Assembly (NCBI RefSeq): GCF_000014005.1
Contig: NC_008009.1
Location: 3,286,001-3,350,000 of the forward strand
Direction of reading: 5' to 3'
DNA from: Candidatus Koribacter versatilis Ellin345
Lineage (GTDB): Bacteria; Acidobacteriota; Terriglobia; Terriglobales; Acidobacteriaceae
DNA length: 64,000 bases
Position 1 is the first letter of the stretch. Every line of letters begins with the position of its first letter. A program made the translations under genes and the position numbers. Shown here piece after piece: positions 32,589-43,025 of the stretch. The notes under the pieces are model-generated. The model was not told the origin of the DNA. It saw only the letters and a list, made by a program, of their open reading frames with translations, and searched no databases.

Positions 32589-32733
32589 GGATTGAGCTTA
32601 CACCGGAGCAGCCGAATCCCGGAACTCCGGTTGCGGCGGATACAACGTAACGCGGCAGGGCTCATCCAACTTGTGAGTAGTTTACGAATCCGGAGCGGCT
32701 GCCGACGCGCTCCCTGGGAAGCCGACATTGTTG

Positions 32734-35700
32734 ATGGGTATGCGGAGAAGACTCTGGGGATTGATGCGCGGACGTGTCGCTGGTGCAGTGCTGTTCCTTG
32801 CTTGCTTGTGTGCGACGAGAATGTGGGCACAGGGATCGGCTGACCCCGGCACCCAGATCATGCAGTCGTATGAGGGCCAGAATGTTTCCGTGGTAGAGAT
32901 CGCAGGCCAGCCTGACATTGATACCAGCAAATATGAGTCCGTGCTGAAACAGCATCAGGGACAGCCGTTCTCGATGGAAAAGGTCGCTGCAACAGTCGAG
33001 GCTTTGAAAAAGACCGGCGACTTTAAGGACGTGATTCTCGACCTGAGGCCGGAGACCTCAGGTGTGCACGTGATGTTCATTGCGCAGCCGGCGTATTACA
33101 TCGCTCTCTATGACTTCCCCGGTGCGCTAAAGAACTTTCCTTATTCCCGGCTTATCCAGGTGGCGAACTACCAGTCACAGGAACCGTATTCAAAATTAGA
33201 TATTGAGACAGCGCAGAAATCGCTGGAGAAATTCTTCCACCAGGTTGGGTTCTTTGAGGCCACGGTACAGCCCGAAATCCGCTTGAATAAAGAGCATGGA
33301 ATCGTCAACGTTGATTTCACTACGACGCTGAAACGTCACGCCAAATTTGGAGAAGTTAAAATCGAGGGAGCCACGCTACAAGACACTGCCTTTCTCCAAG
33401 GCAAAGTTCGCGGATTCATGGCGCGCACGCGCGGGGCACAGATCAGACCGGGCAAGCCGTATTCAAGCCGAAAGATCCAGCTTGCAACGAACTATTTGCA
33501 AGGAGCGCTGGCGAAACAACAACATCTTGGGGCGGATGTGAAGTTTGTTACGGCAGAATATGATCCGGCAACCAACGTCGCGAATGTCGTCTTCCACGTG
33601 AAGGTCGGGCCAAAAGTTGAGGTGGACATTGTCGGAGCGCATTTGTGGCCGTGGACGAGGAAGAAGCTCATCCCGATCTATATTGAGGGTTCTATTGATG
33701 AGGACCTGATCGAAGAGGGTGAACGGAATCTGCACTCGTATTTCCAATCAAAGGGCTTTTACGACGCGGTCGTAAAAACGGATGTGAAGCAGAACGCGGA
33801 ACTCACGACGATCAGTTACACCATCACCAAGAATGAAAAGCATAAAGTGGAACGCCTCGATGTTGAGGGAAACAATTCGATCTCCTCAAAAGACCTGCTG
33901 AACAACTCCCAAGTGGAGAAGGCGCACTTCTACAGCCATGGAAAATTCAGCGAGGATCTGGTGCGGAAGTCCTCCGCCAGCCTGCGCGCTGTGTATCTGA
34001 ACGCCGGTTACAGCAAGGCGAAGGTCACGCCACGGGTGACGCGCGATCGCGGCAACATCGTGGTGACGTACGTGGTGGAAGAGGGACCACGGGATTACGT
34101 TGCCGAGCTGCACATTGTTGGTAACGATACGGTGCCGATGGAGCAGCTTTCCCCCAAGGGACTACAGCTTGGCGTGAACCGTCCATACTCGCCGCTCTTT
34201 GAGCAGCAGGACCGCAACAATATCGCCGCGCATTACCTGACGAACGGCTATCTCACGGCGGGTGTGACTTCGAAAGCCGTACCGGTGAGCAAGTCCGATC
34301 CGCATCATTTGATCGTGACCTACAAAATTCATGAGGGTCCGAAGGTCACGACGGCACGGATCATTACGGTAGGAAAACAGCAGACAAAGCAGGAGATCGT
34401 GGACCGTGCTTCTGTCGTGAAGGTCGGCGTGCCGCTCAGCGAAGCAGACCTGCTTTCTTCCGAGAGCCGCTTGTATGCGATGGGAATCTTCGACTGGGCG
34501 CAGGTGGACCCGAAACGCGGAATCACGAGCCAGAACCAGGAAGAGGTACTGATCAAAGTCCACGAGACCAAGCGGAACACGATTACGTACGGCTTCGGAT
34601 TTGAGGTGATCAACCGCGGCGGCAGCGTGCCGGGAGGAACGGTGAGCGTTCCGGGCATTCCGCCGGTTGGCCTGCCGCAGGGGTTCCGGACCAGCGAATC
34701 TACGTTCTGGGGTCCGCGGGGAACGTTTTCCTATACGCGTCGCAACGTGCGCGGCCTCGCTGAGAGTTACACGTTGGGGGCGTTTGCCGGACGCCTGGAC
34801 CAGCGAGTGTTCGGCAACTACACGATTCCCTACCTCCTCGCGTCGAGTTGGAGCGGAGCGTTCCAAGTCTCGGGCGAACACGATGCGACAAACCCAGTCT
34901 TCAGCGCCCTCAATGGTGCAGCGGGGTTCCAGGTCCAACGCTACCTCGACGCCAAGCAAACGAAGCAACTCTTCTTTCGATACAAGTTTCAGTACACCGA
35001 CTTGAGCAACATCTTCCCGGGCTTCGAAATCCTGGTTCCGGAGGAAGACCGCCGGGTGCGGCTCTCGACACTATCCACTTCATTTGTGCGCGACACGCGC
35101 GACAACATACTGGACGCGCACAAGGGCACATATGGCACGGTAGACCTCGGAATTACACCGCAGGCGCTGGGATCGAGCGAAACGTTCGCGCGCTTCCTTG
35201 GTCAATTCGCATTTTACAAACAGATTCCGCACGGAATTATCTGGGCCAACAGCTTCCGCTTGGGGATAGAGACGCCGTTTGGCGGCAGTCATGTTCCGAC
35301 GAGCGAACTATTCTTCAGCGGCGGCGGCAGCACACTGCGCGGCTTCCCGCTGAACGGTGCTGGTCCGCAGCAGTACACGACGGTATGCGGCGACCCGAAC
35401 GACACGTCCACCTGCGGCCCGATTACGGTGCCGACGGGCGGTAAGCAGCTGATCATCGTGAATTCGGAACTGCGGATTCCGCTCAACCAGCTCTACAAGG
35501 GGCTGGGAATCGTGCCCTTTTATGACGGCGGAAACGTCTATAAGCACGTAGGGTTCAGTAGTTTTTCTACCAACTGCAATGCGGCCGCTACGACTAGCAC
35601 CGGCAGCAATGGACAAACCGTTACGCTGGTGGAACCCTCGTGTTTCACCAGTTCGATTGGATTGGGAGTGCGCTACAACACGCCGATTGGACCGGTACGA

Positions 35701-35781
35701 CTGGATGTTGGCCACAACTTGAACCACATAACTGGAATCAAATCGACCCAGGTATTCATCACCTTGGGACAGGCATTCTGA
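32734..35781 (+). CDS. Omp85-family outer-membrane assembly protein with about seven POTRA domains
   Basis: This is about 1015 residues from ATG 32734 (TTG 32728 and ATG 32740 are alternatives), with a signal peptide ending near WAQ. Repeating POTRA units can be followed by eye at about residues 45-125, 124-205, 200-300, 295-385, 380-470, 465-555 and 550-625. A C-terminal 16-strand barrel of about 390 residues follows, ending in TQVFITLGQAF with the usual C-terminal Phe. Standard BamA has five POTRAs and TamA three. It inserts or assembles outer-membrane proteins. Its neighbour 36 bp downstream is a TamB gene, so it may be the TamA-like partner. Confidence 0.88.
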   Translation: MGMRRRLWGLMRGRVAGAVLFLACLCATRMWAQGSADPGTQIMQSYEGQNVSVVEIAGQPDIDTSKYESVLKQHQGQPFSMEKVAATVEALKKTGDFKDVILDLRPETSGVHVMFIAQPAYYIALYDFPGALKNFPYSRLIQVANYQSQEPYSKLDIETAQKSLEKFFHQVGFFEATVQPEIRLNKEHGIVNVDFTTTLKRHAKFGEVKIEGATLQDTAFLQGKVRGFMARTRGAQIRPGKPYSSRKIQLATNYLQGALAKQQHLGADVKFVTAEYDPATNVANVVFHVKVGPKVEVDIVGAHLWPWTRKKLIPIYIEGSIDEDLIEEGERNLHSYFQSKGFYDAVVKTDVKQNAELTTISYTITKNEKHKVERLDVEGNNSISSKDLLNNSQVEKAHFYSHGKFSEDLVRKSSASLRAVYLNAGYSKAKVTPRVTRDRGNIVVTYVVEEGPRDYVAELHIVGNDTVPMEQLSPKGLQLGVNRPYSPLFEQQDRNNIAAHYLTNGYLTAGVTSKAVPVSKSDPHHLIVTYKIHEGPKVTTARIITVGKQQTKQEIVDRASVVKVGVPLSEADLLSSESRLYAMGIFDWAQVDPKRGITSQNQEEVLIKVHETKRNTITYGFGFEVINRGGSVPGGTVSVPGIPPVGLPQGFRTSESTFWGPRGTFSYTRRNVRGLAESYTLGAFAGRLDQRVFGNYTIPYLLASSWSGAFQVSGEHDATNPVFSALNGAAGFQVQRYLDAKQTKQLFFRYKFQYTDLSNIFPGFEILVPEEDRRVRLSTLSTSFVRDTRDNILDAHKGTYGTVDLGITPQALGSSETFARFLGQFAFYKQIPHGIIWANSFRLGIETPFGGSHVPTSELFFSGGGSTLRGFPLNGAGPQQYTTVCGDPNDTSTCGPITVPTGGKQLIIVNSELRIPLNQLYKGLGIVPFYDGGNVYKHVGFSSFSTNCNAAATTSTGSNGQTVTLVEPSCFTSSIGLGVRYNTPIGPVRLDVGHNLNHITGIKSTQVFITLGQAF

Positions 35782-35817
35782 GCGGCTCTGGCCTGCCGCG
35801 GAGCTCGTGAGGTACTT

Positions 35818-38800
35818 GTGGCTCGTTGGAAAAAAGTCGTGGGCTGGGGCGCCGTGGCGGTGCTCTCACTGGTGTTGCTGGCGATTGTCGGCACGGCCGT
35901 TCTGCTGCATTCGGAAAAATTCCACCGGTATGTAATCGTCAGGGTTCAGACAGAAGCGAGCGACTCGCTGAACGCGCAGGTTACGCTGCGCGACTTCAAG
36001 CTGAACCTCTCGACGCTCACGCTCGATCTCTACGATCTCAACCTGCATAGCAGCGAGAGCGATCCGAACGCGCCGCTGTTACATGTGGACCACGCCGGCG
36101 CGAGCGTGAAGATCATCTCCATGCTGAAGCGGCAGTGGAACCTGAGCGACATCCAGGTGGACCACCCGGTGATCCATCTGTACGTGGACAAGAACGGCAA
36201 CAACAATCTTCCAAAGCCGAAGACCTCGAACGGCAACAGCAATACGAATATTTTCGACCTTGCGATTCGGCGCGCGGCACTGACAAACGGCGAGATTTAT
36301 TACAACGATCGCCGCAGCGAACTCGACGCGAATCTCCTGGACGTGACGTTCCAGTCGTCGTATGACGCCGCAAATGGTGGACGGTATTACGGCAGTCTCG
36401 GCTACAAGCAAGGCAATCTGCACTTTGGCGATTACTCGCCGGTGCAGCACGATCTCTCCGCGAGTTTCGATGCCGATCGGAATGGAATAAAGCTTGATCC
36501 GGTGAACTTCGCGATCGGCGAGTCGAAGGTCCTGCTGCACGCGACGATGCAGAACTATACGCAGCCGGTAGTAACGGCAGCCTATGATGCGTCGCTCGAT
36601 GCAACCCAGTTCCGCAAGATCCTGAAAAATGCTTCGATTCCCGTAGGTACAGTCCGTCTCGCGGGGAATGCGATTTACCACCAGGACCCGAATAAACCGG
36701 CACTGCAAACCGTGAATGTAGATGGCACGATCGCGAGCCGTTCCCTACTGGTGAACCAGCCAGGGCTGCGCGCCGATATTCGCGCCATCGATGGCCACTA
36801 CAAAATCGCGGACGGCAACGCGGAGTTGTCGTCCTTCCGCGCTAGCATTTTCGGCGGCGAGATCAACGCAATCGCCAAGGTGACCGACCTTGCCGGAGCC
36901 GGCAATGGAAAACTCCACGCCGTGGCGAAGAATATCTCCGCCGCAGATCTGAAGACACTAGCGAACGCGGCTGCGATCAAGAATGTAAACGTTGATGGGA
37001 AATTGAATGCTTCGGCGGATGCGACCTGGTCAGGCAGCATGAGGCATTTGCAGGCAAACAGTGATGCAGATCTGGCGGCCAACATCACGAATCAAAACAA
37101 TGGTGGTGCGCAGATGCCGGTGAATGCGGTGATCCACGCGAAATACGCGGGTGACTCGCAGACCATCGCCCTGAAGGAAAGCTTCGTCAAGACGCCGCAG
37201 ACGACGCTGAACCTCGATGGCACGATGTCAAAGCACTCGAATTTGAACATCCAGCTTCACTCGAATGACCTGGCTGAAGTCGATACGTTGGCCCCGTTGT
37301 TCAGTACGCCCAAGCCGGGCGAGTCCGCGCCGCCACCGCTGGGGCTGCATGGCACGCTGAGCTTCAACGGCGAATTGCACGGGACCACCGCCGATCCGCA
37401 ACTGAGTGGGCAGGTCGCAGGTGACAACCTCGCCGTCAAAGGAACGTCGTGGAAGCAACTGCGAACAAACGTGGCGCTCAGTCCGAGCGGCGCGGCCCTG
37501 CGCAATGGTTCGCTGGTGCCGGCGTCGAAGGGGCGGATCACGTTCGATGTAAGCGTTGGGTTGAAGAAATGGGCCTATGAACCGTCGAACCCGATCAACG
37601 TTGTTTTGAACGCGAACCAGCTTTCGTTGCAGGATGTCGAGAAGGCGGCAAACCAGAATGTCCCAGCGACAGGCACACTCAGCCTGAACGTAAATGTGCA
37701 CGGATCGCAGTTGAATCCGATTGGCAATGGAACGCTGTCGCTGGTGAACGCGAAAATCCAGCAGGAACCCGTGCAGTCGGTGAATGTTAAGTTCAACGGT
37801 ACCGGCGAGGTGGTTCACGCGAACCTTGAAGTTCGGATTCCGGCGGGCACGACGACAGGAACACTGGTGTATTACCCGAAGCAGCAGGGCTACGAAGCTA
37901 CGCTGCGCACCGCAAATTTGCAACTTGGACAGATACAGACGCTCAAGGCGAAGAACCTGAACATCGCTGGAGCACTGAATATCGACGTTCATGGCAAAGG
38001 CACGGTTCAGGACCCGCAACTGCAGGCTTCGATCACCATCCCGCAGTTACAGGTGCAGAACCAGCAAGTCAAGGGCATCACGCTGAACGCAAACGTCGCG
38101 AACCACGTTGGCACATTCAACCTGAACAGCGAATTGCAGAACACGTCCGTGAAGGCGCAGGGCCATGTGAACCTGACCGGCGACTATGTGGCGGATGCAA
38201 GCCTCGATACTGCAAACATTCCTCTGAAGCCGATCTTCGCCGTATACCTGCCCGAACAGGCCGCGGACATGAACGGCGAGACGGAGTTTCACGCCACGGT
38301 ACGCGGGCCGCTGAAACGGACGAAGGACCTCGAAGCGCACGCGACGATTCCGGTTCTTAAATTGACATACAAGGACCTGCAAATAGGCGCAGCGCAGCCG
38401 ATCAAGTTCGACTACACCAACCATGTCCTGACGGTTGAGAACTCGCAGATTAAAGGAACAGATACCGATTTGCGTTTTGGCGGACGCATTCCGCTCAATT
38501 CGAACGAAGCCGCAACATTAAACGCGACTGGCAGCGTGAACCTGCAACTCGCGCAGATGTTTATGCCCGACGTGAAGAGCAGTGGACAAATCAAGTTCGA
38601 CATCAACAGCGCGGGAAGTCTCGCAGACCCAGATGTCCACGGCAAAATCGAGATTGTGGATGCGGACTTCTTTCCGGCAGATTCGCCAGTTGGTCTCGAC
38701 GGCGGCAACGGTGTGCTGACGCTCACCCGCGATCGCCTCCAGGTCACCAGTTTCAAGGGAACGCTAGGCGGAGGAGATATCACTGCGTCGGGAGCGGTGA

Positions 38801-39771
38801 TCTATAAGCCGTCGTTGCAATTCAATTTGGCTCTCGCCACGAGCGACGCGCATTTACTGTACCAAGACAGCATCCGTGTCGGCGCCAACAGCCAACTGGC
38901 TCTCACCGGTAATCTCGACGACGCCTACCTGCGCGGGCAGGTTTCGCTCACGCGACTATCGTTCACACCCGACTTCGACTTGATCTCGTTCGCCAGTTCG
39001 TTCGCCGGAGGAACGGCTTCGGCCCCGTCAGGCGGCTTCGCGCAGAACCTGCATCTCGCGATTACGGTGCAATCAACGTCGCAGCTCAACCTTGTAAGCC
39101 GCGGTATGACGATCCAAGGCAATGCGAATTTGCGCGTGGTCGGGACGGCGGACAATCCCGTGATCCTCGGCCGCGCGGCCATCACCGGCGGCGACTTGAT
39201 CTTCAACGGGAACCGCTACCTGCTTCAGAACAGTACGATCGAGTTCGTGAATCCGGTACAGACCGAGCCGGTGGTGAATCTGGCCGCGAGCACCACGATC
39301 AGCCAGTACAACATTGATTTGCGTTTCCATGGCCCCGTAAGCCAGTTGCAGACGACCTATAACTCCGATCCTGCTCTACCGCCCGTGGACATTATCAATC
39401 TCATCGCGCGCGGCCAAACCACGGAAGCCGCGGGACAAAACTCGAATTCCGCGAGCGTAAGCGCGCAATCGGCGATTGCCTCGGCGCTCTCAGGCCAGGT
39501 TACGAATCGAGTGGCAAAGATCGCGGGCATCTCACAGCTAACAATTGACCCAGGGCTGGGTGGTGGATCTGGTTCGACGAACAGTCCGCGCATTGCGGTG
39601 CAGCAGCGTGTAACCAGCAATATGTACGTTACGTTCGCGACCGATCTCACCGGGACGCAGAGCTCGCAAATCCAGGTGGAGTACCGGCTGTCACCGAAGT
39701 GGTCGGTAAGCGGCACCCGTGACCAGAACGGCGGCGTAGGCTTCGAAGCGAAGGCGAAAAAGGATTTTTAG
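35818..39771 (+). CDS. tamB: TamB / DUF490-family translocation and assembly protein
   Basis: This 1317-residue protein starts at GTG with an N-terminal membrane anchor (about residues 10-32), followed by a very long region of beta-strand repeats rich in Gly, Asn and Asp, an AsmA-like start (LRDFKLNLSTLTLDLYDLNL) and the conserved C-terminal DUF490 segment (LPPVDIINLIARGQTTEA, SQIQVEYRLSPKWSVSG). TamB-type proteins span the periplasm and move phospholipids or help assemble barrels. Short gap to the upstream Omp85 gene implies one operon. Confidence 0.92.
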   Translation: MARWKKVVGWGAVAVLSLVLLAIVGTAVLLHSEKFHRYVIVRVQTEASDSLNAQVTLRDFKLNLSTLTLDLYDLNLHSSESDPNAPLLHVDHAGASVKIISMLKRQWNLSDIQVDHPVIHLYVDKNGNNNLPKPKTSNGNSNTNIFDLAIRRAALTNGEIYYNDRRSELDANLLDVTFQSSYDAANGGRYYGSLGYKQGNLHFGDYSPVQHDLSASFDADRNGIKLDPVNFAIGESKVLLHATMQNYTQPVVTAAYDASLDATQFRKILKNASIPVGTVRLAGNAIYHQDPNKPALQTVNVDGTIASRSLLVNQPGLRADIRAIDGHYKIADGNAELSSFRASIFGGEINAIAKVTDLAGAGNGKLHAVAKNISAADLKTLANAAAIKNVNVDGKLNASADATWSGSMRHLQANSDADLAANITNQNNGGAQMPVNAVIHAKYAGDSQTIALKESFVKTPQTTLNLDGTMSKHSNLNIQLHSNDLAEVDTLAPLFSTPKPGESAPPPLGLHGTLSFNGELHGTTADPQLSGQVAGDNLAVKGTSWKQLRTNVALSPSGAALRNGSLVPASKGRITFDVSVGLKKWAYEPSNPINVVLNANQLSLQDVEKAANQNVPATGTLSLNVNVHGSQLNPIGNGTLSLVNAKIQQEPVQSVNVKFNGTGEVVHANLEVRIPAGTTTGTLVYYPKQQGYEATLRTANLQLGQIQTLKAKNLNIAGALNIDVHGKGTVQDPQLQASITIPQLQVQNQQVKGITLNANVANHVGTFNLNSELQNTSVKAQGHVNLTGDYVADASLDTANIPLKPIFAVYLPEQAADMNGETEFHATVRGPLKRTKDLEAHATIPVLKLTYKDLQIGAAQPIKFDYTNHVLTVENSQIKGTDTDLRFGGRIPLNSNEAATLNATGSVNLQLAQMFMPDVKSSGQIKFDINSAGSLADPDVHGKIEIVDADFFPADSPVGLDGGNGVLTLTRDRLQVTSFKGTLGGGDITASGAVIYKPSLQFNLALATSDAHLLYQDSIRVGANSQLALTGNLDDAYLRGQVSLTRLSFTPDFDLISFASSFAGGTASAPSGGFAQNLHLAITVQSTSQLNLVSRGMTIQGNANLRVVGTADNPVILGRAAITGGDLIFNGNRYLLQNSTIEFVNPVQTEPVVNLAASTTISQYNIDLRFHGPVSQLQTTYNSDPALPPVDIINLIARGQTTEAAGQNSNSASVSAQSAIASALSGQVTNRVAKIAGISQLTIDPGLGGGSGSTNSPRIAVQQRVTSNMYVTFATDLTGTQSSQIQVEYRLSPKWSVSGTRDQNGGVGFEAKAKKDF

Positions 39772-39917
39772 CCTCGTGCAGTAGAAACAAAGGGGTAGCT
39801 GCGGCTGCCTCTTCCTGTTTGGCTGGCCACTTTTTGCGACGAAGCGAGCCGCCACTCATCGAAACATATAGGACAGGACATCCTCGGTCCTGGATCGCTC
39901 AGCCTGGAGAAATCCCT

Positions 39918-40532
39918 ATGTCCGTCAATCTTTTGATCGCGTTTTATTCCCGTGGAGGCGTTACCGAAACACTCGCGCTCGGTGCTGCCGAAGGCGCAAG
40001 AGCCGCTGGCGCTGAAGTTAGACTGCGTAGAGTTCACGACATCGTTTCCGAAGAGATCAAAGCGAAAGTATCGGGCTGGAAGGAACATTCTGAGCGCATG
40101 ATCGCAACCTACGGACCGCCGACCGTCGAGGATGCGGTATGGGCAGATGGCATCCTCTTTGGCACGCCAACCCGCTTCGGAAATGTTTCAGCAGAGTTAA
40201 AAGCGTTTATCGATTCACTCGGTGGAATCTGGGTGAAAGGTGCCCTAAATGGCAAGGCGGGCGGGGTTTTCGGGTCATCCGGAACGATTCACGGCGGCAA
40301 CGAATCCACTCTGCTTTCGTTGTATCATCCTCTGGCTCACTTGGGGTTCATCATTGTACCGACCGGATATGCCGATCCTTCCCTGTTCAAGGCAGGTAGC
40401 CCATACGGTGCGACCAGCGTGTCGTACAACAAGGACGCACCTCCGACCGAAGATGACCTCGCTGTGGCGCGCTTCCAGGGACGTCGGACGGTGGAAGTTG
40501 CGGCGGCCCTGAAATCAGCAAAGCAGTCGTAA
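39918..40532 (+). CDS. wrbA: NAD(P)H:quinone oxidoreductase, WrbA-like flavodoxin
   Basis: This 204-residue flavodoxin-fold protein begins MSVNLLIAFYSRGGVTETLA with the FMN phosphate loop, then has GTPTRFGNVSAELKAFID and GVFGSSGTIHGGNESTLLSLYHPLAHLG, the WrbA signatures. It catalyses two-electron reduction of quinones. ATG 39918 has ggaga upstream; an in-frame extension to 39819 is ignored. It lies between the TamB and glucoamylase genes, 146 bp after the former. Confidence 0.94.
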   Translation: MSVNLLIAFYSRGGVTETLALGAAEGARAAGAEVRLRRVHDIVSEEIKAKVSGWKEHSERMIATYGPPTVEDAVWADGILFGTPTRFGNVSAELKAFIDSLGGIWVKGALNGKAGGVFGSSGTIHGGNESTLLSLYHPLAHLGFIIVPTGYADPSLFKAGSPYGATSVSYNKDAPPTEDDLAVARFQGRRTVEVAAALKSAKQS

Positions 40533-40574
40533 CGTTCTGCTCGCAAATGAATCTCAAGATCAACCTCGCTCGGA

Positions 40575-43025
40575 GTGGATGTGGACGATCACATTGAGGA
40601 GAAAGTGGCATTCGGTGCTCCGGGCATGGAACCCCGCTGGACGCGTGGCGCGAAGGACGCTGTCGGCACAGCCTATTCCACGTCGAGCAAAGTCTGGTAC
40701 ACACTCGCCGGCGGATGCATTACCGAGATTTACTACCCTACGATTGATACCCCTCAAGTACGCGATGTGCAATTCCTCGTAAGCGACGGGGAAACCTTTT
40801 GCGACGAAGAGCGCCGCCACATGTGTGCTGACATCGACCATGTGGCCGAAGCAGCCTTGGGATACGACGTAGTCAGCCGCGATCGGAGTGGCCGGTACAC
40901 GCTAAAGAAGACCGTCCTCGGTGATCCGCACCAAAACTGCCTGCTGGTGCGAACCGAACTCCTGCCCAGCCCGCAATTCAAGGACAAACTCCGACTTTTT
41001 GTGCTGGCCGCACCGCATATGGGAATTGGCGGGTGGCATAACAATGCTGAAGTCCACGAATTTAAAGGACGCCGCTTTCTGGTTGCGCACAAAGACGGAT
41101 TCTGGATGGCAATCGGTGCGACGATTCCTTTTCTCAAGTGCTCGGTTGGCTATGTGGGCGCGAGCGATGGCTGGACCGACATCAAAGACGACTATGCGAT
41201 GGACTGGGAGTTTGAGTCGGCTCCCGACGGCAATGTGGCAATGACCGGTCAGTTCGATTTGAGCCACGGCACCGAGTTCACAATGGGCATCGCCTTCGGA
41301 CGCACACTGCATTCAGCGGTGACGTCTCTCATCAACTCTATCTGTGCGCCGTTTGACCGGGTTCTGACGAATTTCATTACCCAGTGGGCTCGTACTGCTA
41401 AGCGCTTCGACCTGATCAAGAACGGATTGAAGCCGCATAACGCGCACCTCTTCGAACATAGCGTGAACCTGCTGCTGGCGAGCGAAGATAAGACCTATCC
41501 CGGCGCGATGATCGCGTCTCCCGCAATTCCGTGGGGCGAAGACAAAGGCGACGACGAACTCGGCGGGTATCACCTGGTGTGGACGCGCGACATGGTCAAC
41601 TCCGCGTCGGCACTGCTCGCCGTAGGGGACCTCGGAACACCGCTCCGGGCGTTAATTTACCTGGCGGTTTCCCAACGCGATGACGGCGGTTTCTACCAGA
41701 ATTTCTGGATCAACGGCGATCCGTACTGGCATGGTGTGCAACTCGACGAGGTCTCTTTTCCCATCGTGCTCGCCTGGCGCTTGTGGAAGGCGAACGCGCT
41801 GAACCAGTTCGATCCGTATCCACTCGTAAAGCGGGCAGCGGGCTATGTTATTCGCGAGGGACCCTATTCTCCGCAGGAGCGCTGGGAAGAGGCGGGCGGG
41901 TATTCTCCTTCGACCTTAGCGATCAGCATCGCCGCTCTGGTTTGCGCGGCAGATTTCATGAGCGCGCGCGGTGAACCCGAACTGGCCACATTCGTTTTGC
42001 AGTATGCCGACTTCCTCGAGCAGCACGTCGAACGCTGGACGGTGACCACCGAAGGATCGCTGTTGCCCGGAATCCCGACGCATTACATACGGATCAATCC
42101 GGCAAACTTGGCCAATGGCTTCATTGACGAGAACCCGAATACCGGCACGCTGCGAATGGCCAACCAGGAACCGGGCACCCAGTACGACTATCCGTCGAAA
42201 GATGTGGTGGATGCCGGTTTCCTGGAGCTGGTGCGCTACGGCATTCGCGCAGCGGGTTCGAGGCTGATGGAAGACTCTCTGCGGGTGATCGACGCAGTCC
42301 TGAAGGTTGACACGCCACAAGGCCCGGCCTGGCACCGCTACAACCATGACGGCTTCGGCCAGCGCGACGATGGCGGATCGTACAACTACTGGGGTGTCGG
42401 GCGTGTGTGGCCCTTGCTGACCGGTGAACGTGGACATTACGAGCTCGCCGCGGGACGCGATGCCGAGCTCTACCACGACACCATGGCCAACTTCAGTCAC
42501 GGCGTCGGGCTTCTCCCCGAACAGGTTTGGGATTCTCCCAGCCTGCCGAAGAAACACATCGAGTTCGGTGGACCAACCGGAGCGGCCATTCCGCTCATGT
42601 GGGCGCACGCCGAGTACCTGAAGCTTTCACGCTCCATTGAGGACGGACGCGTCTTCGACCTTATAGAACCAGTATCCGACCGCTATCAATCGGCATCGTA
42701 TAACCCAGAACCCTTAGAAATCTGGAAACTCAACCGCCAAATTCGGTCGGTTCCAGCCAATACCAAAGTCCGACTTCTAGCAAGTGCTCCTTTTCAATTA
42801 CATTGGAGTGCTGAGAATTGGGCGACTGTAAACGACAGTCCGTCCACCAAGACTGACCTGGGAGTCCACTACGTAGATGTCGTGATCGCGGGCGATCCGC
42901 ACGATCCGCTCCGCTTCACCTTCTACTGGACCGCCGAGAGCCGATGGGAAGGCAAAGATTACGAACTAGCAGTGGAGGCCCGCCCCGTGGAAGCGGGCAG
43001 AAAGGCAGCACACGGTGTCCAGTGA
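40575..43025 (+). CDS. Glycoside hydrolase family 15 glucoamylase-like enzyme
   Basis: This 816-residue protein, GTG start, has an N-terminal beta-sandwich (about residues 15-290) and a C-terminal (alpha/alpha)6 barrel. Signatures are [19 protein letters not shown], the general-acid Glu region [15 protein letters not shown], and the base region GLLPEQVWD. These enzymes release glucose from the non-reducing ends of alpha-glucans. No signal peptide is visible, so it is likely cytoplasmic and may use storage glycogen. It overlaps the transketolase start by 11 bp and heads the pentose-phosphate gene run. Confidence 0.92.
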   Translation: MDVDDHIEEKVAFGAPGMEPRWTRGAKDAVGTAYSTSSKVWYTLAGGCITEIYYPTIDTPQVRDVQFLVSDGETFCDEERRHMCADIDHVAEAALGYDVVSRDRSGRYTLKKTVLGDPHQNCLLVRTELLPSPQFKDKLRLFVLAAPHMGIGGWHNNAEVHEFKGRRFLVAHKDGFWMAIGATIPFLKCSVGYVGASDGWTDIKDDYAMDWEFESAPDGNVAMTGQFDLSHGTEFTMGIAFGRTLHSAVTSLINSICAPFDRVLTNFITQWARTAKRFDLIKNGLKPHNAHLFEHSVNLLLASEDKTYPGAMIASPAIPWGEDKGDDELGGYHLVWTRDMVNSASALLAVGDLGTPLRALIYLAVSQRDDGGFYQNFWINGDPYWHGVQLDEVSFPIVLAWRLWKANALNQFDPYPLVKRAAGYVIREGPYSPQERWEEAGGYSPSTLAISIAALVCAADFMSARGEPELATFVLQYADFLEQHVERWTVTTEGSLLPGIPTHYIRINPANLANGFIDENPNTGTLRMANQEPGTQYDYPSKDVVDAGFLELVRYGIRAAGSRLMEDSLRVIDAVLKVDTPQGPAWHRYNHDGFGQRDDGGSYNYWGVGRVWPLLTGERGHYELAAGRDAELYHDTMANFSHGVGLLPEQVWDSPSLPKKHIEFGGPTGAAIPLMWAHAEYLKLSRSIEDGRVFDLIEPVSDRYQSASYNPEPLEIWKLNRQIRSVPANTKVRLLASAPFQLHWSAENWATVNDSPSTKTDLGVHYVDVVIAGDPHDPLRFTFYWTAESRWEGKDYELAVEARPVEAGRKAAHGVQ

